Shown piece by piece: positions 1 to 7,234 of a stretch of DNA of 64,000 bases. The DNA lies in the NCBI RefSeq assembly GCF_001590785.1, contig NZ_LTAO01000012.1, positions 1 to 64,000 on the forward strand, written 5' to 3'. The stretch is from Alkalihalobacillus trypoxylicola. Lineage in GTDB: Bacteria; Bacillota; Bacilli; Bacillales; Bacillaceae_D. How positions within the stretch are numbered: the stretch's first letter is position 1; every line of letters begins with the position of its first letter. A program made the translations under genes and the position numbers. Under the pieces are notes generated by a model. It was not told where the DNA came from. It ran no database searches and saw only the letters and a list, made by a program, of their open reading frames with translations.

Positions 1-378
1 GGAGATGACCCAGGCAGCTTAAATTCATTTTCAAAAATCAATAAAATGAAAATTGGATTCTTGCGTGATTCATGAGATAGGCTTTATGAAATTGATTCAG
101 ATACAAACTATTAAAAATAAATTTATCTTTTAATTATAATTTATTTATTGAATTCATTTTATAATCTTTAAACAAATAAAACTATAGTAAAAAAGGAAAT
201 GAATTTATAGTAAAAATAGAAATGATGTAAGAAAAGAGAAGACACACTTAATTAACTGAATCAGAATGAATGAGAGTATATACAACTAGTTCTCAGAAGG
301 GCAGGATATGAACCTGGTACAAGGGTTGTTTCTTAGAACAATATATTATCGATTATTTTGATAAGTTCAAGTGAATCA
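1..378. other. Intergenic region without recognised gene
   Basis: This AT-rich stretch has no open frame with a convincing start and ribosome binding site on either strand, and I recognise no RNA or protein motif in it. It may hold the end of a gene outside the window or decayed sequence. Confidence 0.5.
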
Positions 379-443
379 ATTTCATCATTCATATCTTATA
401 ATGAAAACCGAACGATTAGATTTTTGATTTTCACTTTAGGTAA
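379..443 (+). repeat. Truncated R1 interspersed repeat
   Basis: The sequence from the ATCATTCATATC stretch through GATTTTCACTTTAGGTA matches the left flank and first bases of the R1 elements at 14.2, 20.0, 22.4 and 62.2-63.0 kb. The match stops just after the GGTA that opens the core. This copy has lost its hairpin core and is a fragment. Confidence 0.7.
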
Positions 444-553
444 TGATGCTATACTTTTGAAAAGGCGAAATTCAATGAGATAGAATTACTTTTTTTTGAA
501 ATTTCATTTAGTTATCTCCAAAAATTACAAAGAGTTTTTAGGAGGAATAGTAG

Positions 554-1072
554 ATGGATTTGAAATATCCAGTTGGAAAATTTGAATTTAATCATGAGAT
601 TACTAACCGTGTTACAGAGGATTGGATAAACGAGATTGAAGCTTTACCAAATTTATTACGGGGTGCTGTAAAAAACTTGGACAATGAACAGCTTGATACA
701 CCTTATCGCCTGGAAGGGTGGACTGTTCGACAGGTAATACATCATCTTGCAGATAGTCATATGAATGCCTATGTTCGCTTTAAATGGGCTCTTACAGAAG
801 AAAAACCTGTAATTAAACCATATGACGAAACGGAATGGGCGGAACTTTACGATTATAAATTACCAATCGATATTTCACTATCACTGCTCGAAGCCTTGCA
901 TAAGCGCTGGACCCACCTTTTACTTAGTCTTACTCCTGCTGATATGGAAAAGACATTTATGCACCCAGAATCAGGAGAAGTTTCAGTAGGTAAAAATATT
1001 GGAATCTACGCATGGCATGGTCGACATCATCTTGCGCATATTACTTCTTTGTGTAAACGAAAGAACTGGTAA
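554..1072 (+). CDS. bstA: YfiT/BstA-type bacillithiol transferase (DinB fold)
   Basis: This 172-residue protein matches the YfiT/BstA branch of the DinB four-helix-bundle family, metal-dependent enzymes that transfer bacillithiol to electrophiles. The three expected metal ligands are visible: a histidine in HHLADSH (about residue 64) and two in WHGRHHLAH (about residues 158 and 162). Length is normal for the family. The ATG follows AGGAGGAATAGT, an excellent ribosome binding site. The gene stands alone, with a possible terminator about 280 bases downstream. The family call is firm from the spaced histidines and overall sequence; the bacillithiol substrate is inferred from family knowledge. 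Confidence 0.85.
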   Translation: MDLKYPVGKFEFNHEITNRVTEDWINEIEALPNLLRGAVKNLDNEQLDTPYRLEGWTVRQVIHHLADSHMNAYVRFKWALTEEKPVIKPYDETEWAELYDYKLPIDISLSLLEALHKRWTHLLLSLTPADMEKTFMHPESGEVSVGKNIGIYAWHGRHHLAHITSLCKRKNW

Positions 1073-1351
1073 GAACTTTGTGAATGATTCCACTTAAGGT
1101 ATGAGTGTTAGTTAACAAAACAAAACGTTGTTTCCTTGAAGATAATAATCACTATGTGTGGTAAGTGGTATCCAATAGGAGCCAACGTGTTGAAACTATG
1201 TCATCCGAACAAACCTTGCATGCACCATTCTATTTTTGTGCTTTACACCTTATTCGATGTTACTGTTTCACATCTTGATCATGTAAATTTGGACGTTTTT
1301 AAGAAGGTTCAAATTCTAGGTGTAAATTTTAAAAACATGAGAGAAACAAAG

Positions 1352-1377
1352 AACTCTTCTTAAAGGAAGGGTTTTTT
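1352..1377 (+). terminator. Rho-independent terminator
   Basis: Arms at 1352-1360 and 1365-1373 pair over nine positions, three of them G-T, around a short AAAG-region loop, followed by a T-run. It lies downstream of bstA and upstream of the XRE gene. Confidence 0.5.
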
Positions 1378-1409
1378 GTTTGATATATATGACTAAATGT
1401 AAATTATAA

Positions 1410-1438
1410 TTGACATTATGTGATTTTTTATATATTTT
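1410..1438 (+). promoter_or_regulatory. Candidate sigma-A promoter for the XRE-membrane protein pair
   Basis: A perfect TTGACA at 1410-1415 is followed after about 15-17 bases by a TATATTTT stretch, about 25 bases before the TTG start at 1462. An ATGT...ACAT half-palindrome overlaps the -35 and could be an autoregulatory operator, which is inference. Confidence 0.5.
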
Positions 1439-1461
1439 AAATACAGAAGGAGAGGTTTTCT

Positions 1462-1656
1462 TTGAAAAATATAAAAATGAAGAGTGCCCGAGCTGAAGCA
1501 GATTTATCTCAGGAAAAGTTGGCTAATATGGTTGGTGTAACTAGGCAAACCATTAATTTTATAGAAACTGGAAACTATAACCCAAGTCTAAAATTGTGTA
1601 CAGCAATATGTAAGGCTTTAAATAAAACATTAAATGATTTGTTCTGGGAGGAATGA
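1462..1656 (+). CDS. Small XRE-family transcriptional regulator
   Basis: This 64-residue protein is a single Cro/CI-type helix-turn-helix domain. The recognition region SQEKLANMVGVTRQTIN is followed by IETGNYNPSLKL, the usual signature of minimal XRE regulators such as those of the YozG type. Translation starts at TTG, with AGAAGGAGAGG about eight bases upstream. The stop overlaps the next ATG by four bases (ATGA), so the two genes are translationally coupled. Such minimal XRE proteins usually control their own operon with a membrane partner. The target and signal are not visible. Confidence 0.85.
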   Translation: MKNIKMKSARAEADLSQEKLANMVGVTRQTINFIETGNYNPSLKLCTAICKALNKTLNDLFWEE

Positions 1657-2096
1657 TGGTGAATACCATTAAGTTTTTAAAAGAAAAGAAATTAACCGTA
1701 ATTTTATTGTTACTTGTTAGCAGTGTTCTTTTTGTCGCTTGGTTTATTCTTGAAACAAGGAGTATTACGTATATTAATAATCAAGTGTTCTTAGCACTAT
1801 CACTTATTCCCTTTAGTGTAGCGTTAGTCTCTTTCTTAAAAATATTTAAAATTAAAAAGGATCCAAAACTAATGGTTTTAGAAACAGATGAGAGAATTGT
1901 AGCCGAAAGAAATGAAGCAAATGCAAAAACTTTGAAAATACTTCAAGTGATTTTGTTACTAGCTTATTTAAGTTATACCGTTAGTAACCCTGAGGATATT
2001 TTTAAAACCCTAGGTTGGTGGGTAACGTTATGTATTTTGCTTTTATCTCTATTTATGCCATTGGTATTCCGCCATATTTCGAGAAAAAATTATTAA
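1653..2096 (+). CDS. Four-TM membrane protein coupled to XRE regulator (DUF2178-like)
   Basis: This 147-residue protein has two hydrophobic segments near the N-terminus (about 13-33 and 42-62), a polar loop with the acidic/basic stretch TDERIVAERNEANAK, then two more segments (about 93-110 and 121-138). That layout, with a DERI..RN motif before the third segment, resembles the small predicted membrane proteins (DUF2178 type) that often sit behind minimal XRE regulators. The start overlaps the regulator stop by four bases, so the pair forms an operon. Biochemical function is unknown. Confidence 0.75.
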   Translation: MMVNTIKFLKEKKLTVILLLLVSSVLFVAWFILETRSITYINNQVFLALSLIPFSVALVSFLKIFKIKKDPKLMVLETDERIVAERNEANAKTLKILQVILLLAYLSYTVSNPEDIFKTLGWWVTLCILLLSLFMPLVFRHISRKNY

Positions 2097-2200
2097 TATT
2101 CAGGTTAGTTTTCAAATAATTCAAAAAATTTTCATTCAACAATAAAAAAAAGAGATTTTTAAACAATCAAATGTTCACACATACAGTGAGGTGAGAGTAC

Positions 2201-2368
2201 ATGATTAAAGGTATGTTTTTGTTAATAACCGTATTAACTACAGTTATTATTATAAAAAGAAAGAAACAAAAATAGAGGCGTCAGTCATCACAAACAAGGA
2301 TATCTGGTTTTGACTGTGACTTCAAGGATTCAAATTATCGTATAAGTAATAAAGAAAAAAGGCAATAA
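2201..2368 (+). pseudogene. Small membrane-peptide ORF interrupted by an in-frame TAG
   Basis: An ATG at 2201 follows the strong ribosome binding site AGTGAGGTGAG and opens a 24-codon frame, one hydrophobic segment ending in KRKKQK. It stops at TAG (2273-2275). The same frame then stays open for 30 more codons to TAA at 2366-2368, and that part contains SGFDCDFKDSNYR. This resembles the FTCDYSQN end of the next gene. I read it as a decayed or truncated relative of the 2421 gene. A 24-residue peptide on its own is also possible. Confidence 0.4.
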
Positions 2369-2420
2369 TTAGAATCATTTAACTTAGGCTTTTACTTCGA
2401 AATGAAGAGAGTGATGGAGT

Positions 2421-2627
2421 TTGTCTATAATTTTAAAATATACTCTAATAGTTGTAACTTTATTAACTTTACTATTGATCTTTTCTCTGTTTGTAAAATC
2501 GTATTTTAATTATCAATTAATTGATAATGCGACAAATACTTGTTATGAAACGAGTGGTATGCCAGTTGTATCGAAAGGCCGTTTTTTATTGAATTATTCA
2601 TTTACATGTGATTATAGTCAGAATTAA
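2421..2627 (+). CDS. Small secreted or membrane-anchored hypothetical protein
   Basis: This 68-residue protein starts at TTG with purine-rich AAGAGAGTGATGGAG upstream. Residues about 5-26 form a strongly hydrophobic N-terminal segment with no charged residues inside. The rest carries two cysteines, in TCYETSG and FTCDYSQ, that could form a disulfide outside the cell. I do not recognise the family. It is followed by a clear bidirectional terminator, which supports it as a transcribed unit. The interrupted ORF just upstream may be a relative. Confidence 0.5.
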   Translation: MSIILKYTLIVVTLLTLLLIFSLFVKSYFNYQLIDNATNTCYETSGMPVVSKGRFLLNYSFTCDYSQN

Positions 2628-2678
2628 CGTATGGACTGACGAAATATTTGATCCTTGTTTTCTTTAAAGCTGAAAAAG

Positions 2679-2715
2679 AAAAAGTCTAAAGCTACAATGT
2701 AGAATAGACTTTTTT
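2679..2715. terminator. Bidirectional rho-independent terminator
   Basis: Arms AAAAAGTCTA (2679-2688) and TAGACTTTTT (2705-2714) pair perfectly over ten bases. There is an A-run on the left and a T-run on the right. It separates the convergent genes ending at 2627 and 2722. Confidence 0.8.
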
Positions 2716-2721
2716 GAACTA

Positions 2722-3057
2722 TCATAATATGTAATCCTCATCAAGAATGATAGAGTCTAGTAACCAAAAAACAATAGCATTATAGATACCCATTTTTAAT
2801 AGCACTAATAAATCAGATGTTGTAATGGAGGAAAGACTTGTTATAAACAAAATAGAAAAAATGAATGAACCAATATAAGCAATAATAATATAAATAAAGA
2901 GATACTTAATAGAGAATCTTTTTGGTTTTATTCTAAGTATTATTTGTGTTGGTAAAGCAATTACAGAAAATGCGATAAAATAAAAAGAACATATGTAAAT
3001 CAAAGCTAGAAAACTGAAGCCAGGAGTTAAAAAAATAAAATAATAAGTACTTGCCAA
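2722..3057 (-). CDS. Multi-TM membrane protein, paralogue of the 11.8-kb gene; 5' end unclear
   Basis: This 111-residue hydrophobic protein with about four membrane segments shares FIFLxxxFS, PTQIxLR and WLLDSII with the protein at 11772-12185, so they are paralogues. From memory they resemble the UPF0715 group (YwlA/YoaG), which I cannot confirm. The similarity continues upstream in frame to a TGT codon at 3106-3108, giving CLFIIGLIFLCLLGSS. No ATG, GTG or TTG lies in that extension, although AAGGAGG sits just before it. Either the true start is a rare ATT/ATC codon or the 5' end has been lost. The TTG start given here has no ribosome binding site. Confidence 0.6.
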   Translation of the reverse strand: MASTYYFIFLTPGFSFLALIYICSFYFIAFSVIALPTQIILRIKPKRFSIKYLFIYIIIAYIGSFIFSILFITSLSSITTSDLLVLLKMGIYNAIVFWLLDSIILDEDYIL

Positions 3058-3280
3058 TAAAGAAGAGCCTAATAGGCAAAGGAAAATAAGACCAATGATA
3101 AATAAACACCTCCTTTTTTAAAATTTTAGCTTTTATAAAATAGAATGGTTTTATCTACTTATCTAAAGGTAAGTCATAATAGTTTATTAATTAACTTTAA
3201 AACCCTCTACTGAGGGAGCTTCAATATAGTCAACTTCTTTTTGGTGAGTTCATTTTTTATTTAAATGACGCAAGAATTGA

Positions 3281-3628
3281 TCATTGAATATTCTCCGGAC
3301 TGTTTGTTCTCATGGAGTTTATGTAGTTTATCTCTACTAAATTAAACGTACTATTTTCAACCCTTTTTTCATACTCTGCAAAATACATAATGTCTTCTTT
3401 AAGTAAATTCCAAGTACTTTTGTCTTTAATAAAAATATCGAATTCTTCTATATAATAGTCGGACAGGTGCGGATTCACAACGGTGATATAAAAGTCGCCC
3501 TCATCATTTTCACTTTTTTCTATAATGGTTATGTAGGAAGCGATATTAGTGGTGTTTGCAAAGTACAAAAAAGTTATGAATAAAATAATGATGATAAAAA
3601 CGATCATTCCCCATATCTTCAATTTCAT
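3281..3628 (-). CDS. Single-TM anchored hypothetical protein, tandem copy 1
   Basis: This 115-residue protein has a short basic N-terminus, one membrane segment (about residues 6-24), and an extracytoplasmic domain of about 90 residues. Two paralogues lie in this window (3667-4014 and 18569-18916). The shared core is SYITIIEKSEN...GDFYITVVNPHLS, EEFDIxIKDKSTWNLLKEDIMY. All three end shortly after an INSMRTN-type motif. The ATG is preceded by AGAAAGG at a long spacing. I do not recognise the family. Conservation is much stronger in the soluble domain than in the anchor, which suggests a selected extracellular function. Confidence 0.75.
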   Translation of the reverse strand: MKLKIWGMIVFIIIILFITFLYFANTTNIASYITIIEKSENDEGDFYITVVNPHLSDYYIEEFDIFIKDKSTWNLLKEDIMYFAEYEKRVENSTFNLVEINYINSMRTNSPENIQ

Positions 3629-3666
3629 AGAACTTCAAACCTTTCTTTTATTTATGAAAGAATCGA

Positions 3667-4014
3667 TCATTGAATATTCTCCGGACTATTTGTTCTCATG
3701 GAGTTTATGTAGTTTATCTCTACTAATTTAAACGGACTATTTTCAAACCTTTTTTCATAAGTTGCAATATACATGATGTCTTCTTTAAGTAAATTCCAAG
3801 TGCTTTTATCTTTAATAAAAATATCGAATTCTTCTATATAATATTCAGGAAGATGCGGATTCACAACGGTGATATAAAAGTCGCCCTCTTCATTTTCACT
3901 TTTTTCTATGAGCGTTATGTAGGATGTGGAATTAGTTTTATATGTAAAGAACGCAAAAGCAGCAATTATTATAATAATGACAAGAATAATTATGCCCCAA
4001 ATTTTTAATTTCAT
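3667..4014 (-). CDS. Single-TM anchored hypothetical protein, tandem copy 2
   Basis: This is the upstream copy of the tandem pair. It has 115 residues, one membrane segment and the same soluble domain, differing from copy 1 mainly in the anchor and at scattered positions (for example YIATYEKRFENSPFKL against YFAEYEKRVENSTFNL). The ribosome binding region (GAAAGG, then a long spacer) is shared by both copies. Transcription runs leftward through both genes with only about 38 bases between them, so they probably form one unit. Function is unknown. Confidence 0.75.
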   Translation of the reverse strand: MKLKIWGIIILVIIIIIAAFAFFTYKTNSTSYITLIEKSENEEGDFYITVVNPHLPEYYIEEFDIFIKDKSTWNLLKEDIMYIATYEKRFENSPFKLVEINYINSMRTNSPENIQ

Positions 4015-4268
4015 AGAAATTCAAGCCTTTCTTTTATTTTTCAATTATGGATACTAACATATTTTTACTGGTGGTGTAAAACTCTGTATGACTGTGGAAA
4101 GTCTTAATTTTTGAAGGTAAAAAAAGTATTTTGATAGATAGGGTGAAAGGATAGGAAAAATTAAAATTCTTTTGACAGTAAGGGATTAATAGATGAAATG
4201 GGAAAAATATTTTTAAGAGGATTTAAGTGACTAATTATGATGTTCTTCTTATTGTTCTATAAAAAAAT

Positions 4269-4303
4269 CTCTTAGATAGACCATGTTTCTGTCTATCTAA
4301 GAG
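4269..4303 (-). terminator. Strong rho-independent terminator for leftward transcription
   Basis: Arms 4269-4281 and 4291-4303 pair perfectly over 13 bases around a nine-base loop. On the minus strand the stem is followed by ATTTTTTT. It would end leftward transcripts from the DUF2812-PadR operon or from the gene remnant at 4385. Confidence 0.85.
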
Positions 4304-4384
4304 GGGAATGAGAACATACTATAAATACAGTTTATGATTAGTTTGTAGAGCTACTTAATTTAGATATGATTGATCAGTTTGATT

Positions 4385-4495
4385 TTATCTATTTACAGGT
4401 GTTTTTCCCATTACAATAAATTTAAACGATTCACCTTGATGACAATCCACTAACCCAAACGACTTCTTGATAAAAACTCCCTTCCCAGATGAAAT
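4385..4495 (-). pseudogene. 3' remnant of an unidentified gene
   Basis: On the minus strand an open frame without a start encodes about 36 residues ending VFIKKSFGLVDCHQGE, then SFKFIVMGKTPVNR and a stop. An upstream in-frame TAA limits it. The ending looks like the C-terminal strand of a class I methyltransferase, but the fragment is too short to assign. The strong leftward terminator downstream fits a once-intact gene. Confidence 0.35.
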
Positions 4496-4525
4496 TTAAT
4501 TTAATGAATGTATGAATACACTATT

Positions 4526-5131
4526 CTATTTTTCCAGCTGCTGTTTAAATAATTTATTAGCTTTGAAAGCGAAAGAGAAATTAACCAGAATGGTGAAAGG
4601 AAATACCAGTAGGAGAAACAGTCTAATTGTAGAGAAGAATGTTTCAGGAAAAAAGGTTCTCCAAAATTCTGTCCAGTTTTTCCCCCATAATTCCGATGCA
4701 AATAAGGGAGTGCCATCATTCCAATTATTCATCTCTAGCGTGACTATGACTGCCCAAATAGGTAGGAGGCAATAGGCTATTGTTGTTAATTTGTCAGACA
4801 GTCGCTTATAACGTGCTGCCCGAGACTCACCGTCTGAAAAAATATCATCGCTTGCATGGTCTTTAATTTGCTTAAAGTACTGATGACCAGAACGGTAAGT
4901 GCCACTAATATGCTTCCAACCACTATCTTCAAACAAAGCAAGATAATCTTCGTAATCTTCATGTTTTTTGAAAACACGATAGTCAAGTTTAATTTTAGTG
5001 TTCTCTGGTTTGCTAGGAGTGAATTTGTAGCTCCATGAGGTTGATTTAATTAGTTGAAATCCCTGCTTGGCCATATCATTTAACCATTTTTCTTCACTGT
5101 TAAAATCATAAAAATGTTTGAATTTCTTCAT
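4526..5131 (-). CDS. DUF2812 membrane protein
   Basis: This 201-residue protein has the DUF2812 layout. A soluble N-terminal half opens with KKFKHFYDFNSEEKWLNDMAKQGF and runs to about residue 105. Two membrane segments follow, at about 115-133 and 166-190. DUF2812 proteins are typically encoded right behind a PadR-type repressor. Here the ATG overlaps the PadR stop by four bases, so the two are coupled. Function is unknown in the family; a role in membrane stress or drug response is only suggested by the regulator type. The leftward terminator at 4269-4303 probably ends this transcript. Confidence 0.85.
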   Translation of the reverse strand: MKKFKHFYDFNSEEKWLNDMAKQGFQLIKSTSWSYKFTPSKPENTKIKLDYRVFKKHEDYEDYLALFEDSGWKHISGTYRSGHQYFKQIKDHASDDIFSDGESRAARYKRLSDKLTTIAYCLLPIWAVIVTLEMNNWNDGTPLFASELWGKNWTEFWRTFFPETFFSTIRLFLLLVFPFTILVNFSFAFKANKLFKQQLEK

Positions 5132-5460
5132 CTATTATCCTCCTCTTCATTATTTAACAATGATGTGGTTACGTTAATCATATGTTGCATACGATTTTGG
5201 TCTAATTGGAGAATTTCACGTCCTTTTTCTGTTATTTCATAAACCTTACGCCGACTGTCTTTGCTAGCAATAGGCTGAATAAACTGTAGCTTCATTAAAT
5301 TTTCAATGGCACCGTATAAGGTTCCTGCTGCCATTTTAACCTGACCATTACTGAGTTGATCAATTTTTTGAATAATTAAATAACCATGTGCAGGTTCGAT
5401 AACGGCTAGTAAAATGTAATAGACTGTTTCGGTTAACGGTAACTGGCGGTTTCGCTCCAT
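5128..5460 (-). CDS. PadR-family transcriptional repressor
   Basis: This 110-residue protein is a typical short PadR: a winged helix beginning LPLTETVYYILLAVIEPAHGYLI, the AAGTLYGAIENLMK recognition region, a DSRRKVYEITEKGREIL wing, and a C-terminal dimerisation helix. PadR proteins repress small operons encoding membrane proteins and are released by ligands. It starts at ATG just downstream of a nested palindrome at 5487-5531, which probably is its own operator, and is coupled to the DUF2812 gene. The ligand is unknown. Confidence 0.9.
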   Translation of the reverse strand: MERNRQLPLTETVYYILLAVIEPAHGYLIIQKIDQLSNGQVKMAAGTLYGAIENLMKLQFIQPIASKDSRRKVYEITEKGREILQLDQNRMQHMINVTTSLLNNEEEDNR

Positions 5461-5486
5461 AATAATCCACCTTTTTAAATTATAAT

Positions 5487-5531
5487 ATACAGTTAAACTA
5501 TATAGTTACACTATATACAGTTTAACTGTAT
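5487..5531 (-). promoter_or_regulatory. Nested palindromic operator upstream of padR
   Basis: The outer arms ATACAGTTAAACT (5487-5499) and AGTTTAACTGTAT (5519-5531) are perfect 13-base inverted repeats. The inner arms ATATAGT (5500-5506) and ACTATAT (5510-5516) are a second perfect palindrome. The arrangement lies directly upstream of the PadR start and suits two dimers binding over the promoter. Autoregulation is inferred. Confidence 0.75.
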
Positions 5532-5586
5532 AATGCAACTTGATAATAATCGTCTTTTGATAAGTTAAAGTTCATTGGCGATTTAA

Positions 5587-5712
5587 GCTGGAGAGGAGAC
5601 TAATGATTTTACGTCAAACAGAGAGTTTGAATATGATATCATAGCCAATAAGCATCACAAATTAGTTGAAGCTGCAGCAGATGAATGGTTAGAATTAGAA
5701 ACAGTTAGATAG
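5587..5712 (+). pseudogene. Possible frameshifted gene remnant
   Basis: A good ribosome binding site (GGAGAGGAG) precedes an ATG at 5603 that opens only a 13-codon frame. A different frame over the same stretch (from 5587) encodes about 41 residues, including EFEYDIIANKHHKLVEA and DEWLELETVR, before TAG at 5710-5712. The switch between a well-initiated frame and a protein-like frame suggests a decayed gene. I cannot name the family. Confidence 0.3.
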
Positions 5713-5955
5713 GAGAAGACGTTATATTAATATTTGTGTGAATGCTGTAATGAGAAGGGGGATTTATGGAAGTAAGAATAAGGAGTTTGTAAATTAGACT
5801 TAATTTATGGTACCTTTTTTAAATAACTAAGTTCCCGTTAGTTTAAGAAATATCTGTTAACCGTATAATCTATTTGGTATAATTAACTTTGATAAATTTA
5901 TCCTTAAATTTTTAAAATATATTGCCCTCATTATAAAGAAAGGAGTGTCCATACT

Positions 5956-6021
5956 ATGAAAAAGAAAATGCTTTTGTTTTTATCAATGGGTTATGGATAC
6001 TCAACTGCTGTTTTTTATTGA
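5956..6021 (+). CDS. Very short signal-peptide-like ORF
   Basis: An ATG preceded by AAGAAAGGAG opens a 21-codon frame, MKKKMLLFLSMGYGYSTAVF plus one residue. It has a basic start and hydrophobic core like a signal peptide. It could be a microprotein, a leader peptide, or the stub of a lost secreted gene. Only the ribosome binding site supports it. Confidence 0.25.
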   Translation: MKKKMLLFLSMGYGYSTAVFY

Positions 6022-6095
6022 TTAGATAATAATTGGTGAAGTATATCTAATATTGAGAAATTCGTAGAAAAAATATAGTGAGTGAGGTAATATTT

Positions 6096-6488
6096 ATGGA
6101 AAAAATCATTAGAAATAACCCTGTATCAATGCCTGAGCCTGTTGGGAACTATAGTCATGTTACCAGGGTACCAAAAGGTGCTGGCTTAATTGTAACTTCT
6201 GGTCAAATAGGGACAGATATAAATGGTAATGTTCCTCAAAATATAAACGACCAAATAACGAACACTTTTGCTAATATGAAACAAGTTCTTGAATCAGAGG
6301 GGTTGTCACAAGATAGCGTTATTAAAGTTAATATTTGGGCTACAGAAGAAATAGACTGGGATTATCTATACCTTAAATGGGATGAATTTTTTGAGGATGA
6401 ATATCCTTCTATGACAATTGCATATATTTCAGCATTAGGATTACCTGAATTAAAGATAGAGATAGAATTATGGTGTGCTGAAGTTTAA
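6096..6488 (+). CDS. RidA-family (YjgF/YER057c/UK114) protein, atypical active site
   Basis: The ATG at 6096 is chosen because GAGG lies eight bases upstream; a GTG at 6078 lacks a site. The 130-residue product has the RidA trimer fold signature: SGQIGTDxxGNVPQNINDQITNTFANMKQVLES near residues 36-68 and the C-terminal IEIELWCA strand. Canonical RidA deaminates reactive enamines and imines using an arginine in a P-x-R motif near residue 105. Here that place reads YPSMTIAY, so the arginine is absent. The protein therefore belongs to a non-deaminase Rid subgroup and probably binds or transforms another small molecule. Confidence 0.85.
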   Translation: MEKIIRNNPVSMPEPVGNYSHVTRVPKGAGLIVTSGQIGTDINGNVPQNINDQITNTFANMKQVLESEGLSQDSVIKVNIWATEEIDWDYLYLKWDEFFEDEYPSMTIAYISALGLPELKIEIELWCAEV

Positions 6489-6495
6489 ATTTTAG

Positions 6496-6525
6496 AAAAG
6501 GAACAGTTTTTTCACTGTTCCTTTT
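6496..6525 (+). terminator. Rho-independent terminator after the RidA-like gene
   Basis: Arms AAAAGGAACAG (6496-6506) and CTGTTCCTTTT (6515-6525) pair perfectly over 11 bases around an eight-base loop, seven bases after the stop codon. The A-rich left side lets it act on both strands. Confidence 0.85.
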
Positions 6526-6581
6526 GGTTTACAAAGTGAAATTCTTGATCTAGTTTTCTTTTATATTTTTAATGCAAGATT

Positions 6582-7163
6582 TTATTTAGCTGTATGTATT
6601 TTGGTGAAAATCATTCTGCCTAAACCCATACATAGTGTCATAATAACAATAGATAAGATAAATCCAAGCCTCCAGCTTGCGGGACAATGGATAAGCATAT
6701 AAATGATTAAAGCCACTATAAATAAACCGATGATAAAAATAGGGATTCTCAATTTAGAGTTGTATTGTTCGACTAATCTCATATCACTTGATAAGAAGAT
6801 ATTGCTAATTACCATATAAGTGGCAGCTTCGACCAAATGGAAGAGGGAAAAGGAATAGAGAAAAAAGATGAATAATGTGTTTTGTAAGTCTGTAAGCAGT
6901 AAAATAATAGATATTGGAATACCGAAGATTAGATTAACGACAATACCGCCAATCCCAACAATGTAGAGTTGTTTATGATTCAGTGATTTGGCCTTATCTT
7001 CGTTCACAGGTCTTGGTGTAGAAAAAAATAAGTAAAATGGCACATGAACTTTGAAAGGATTGTCTTTGCATTTGTATTTTGCGTACATAACCCCATGACC
7101 CACTTCATGTAGCCATATGACTGAATATAATGCAATATACCCAATAATTAAATATAATAACAT
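6582..7163 (-). CDS. Membrane HEXXH metalloprotease-like protein (M50/site-2 type)
   Basis: The product from the ATG at 7163 has 193 residues and about five membrane segments. HEVGH (residues 19-23, in the first segment) is the HEXXH zinc motif placed as in site-2 and M50-type membrane proteases. A second conserved-looking region is IVGIGGIVVNLIFG (about 67-80), close to the NxxxG segment of that family. The third ligand (an Asp in a late segment) is not obvious, so peptidase activity is uncertain. A PadR regulator gene lies directly upstream in the same orientation, separated by about 70 bases, and probably controls it. Confidence 0.65.
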   Translation of the reverse strand: MLLYLIIGYIALYSVIWLHEVGHGVMYAKYKCKDNPFKVHVPFYLFFSTPRPVNEDKAKSLNHKQLYIVGIGGIVVNLIFGIPISIILLLTDLQNTLFIFFLYSFSLFHLVEAATYMVISNIFLSSDMRLVEQYNSKLRIPIFIIGLFIVALIIYMLIHCPASWRLGFILSIVIMTLCMGLGRMIFTKIHTAK

Positions 7164-7234
7164 CAATTATAAATCACTCCCATACATTACTTATTTCTTA
7201 AGAATAACTGCGATTATTTACCTTTTATTTAAAA

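Larger units (their letters stand above)
3274..4045. repeat. 386-bp tandem duplication containing two paralogous genes
   Basis: The block beginning ATCATTGAATATTCTCC at about 3278 recurs at about 3664, an offset of 386 bases. Both copies run through a full 115-codon gene and its upstream CCTTTCTTTTATTT stretch. Identity is high at DNA level, with most differences in the segment encoding the N-terminal membrane anchor, so the duplication looks fairly recent. Confidence 0.85.

Noticed and set aside
1136-1363. 75-codon TTG-initiated frame between bstA and the XRE gene
   Set aside because: No ribosome binding site, odd Cys/His-rich composition without a known pattern, and the frame runs into a terminator hairpin. 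Likely chance.
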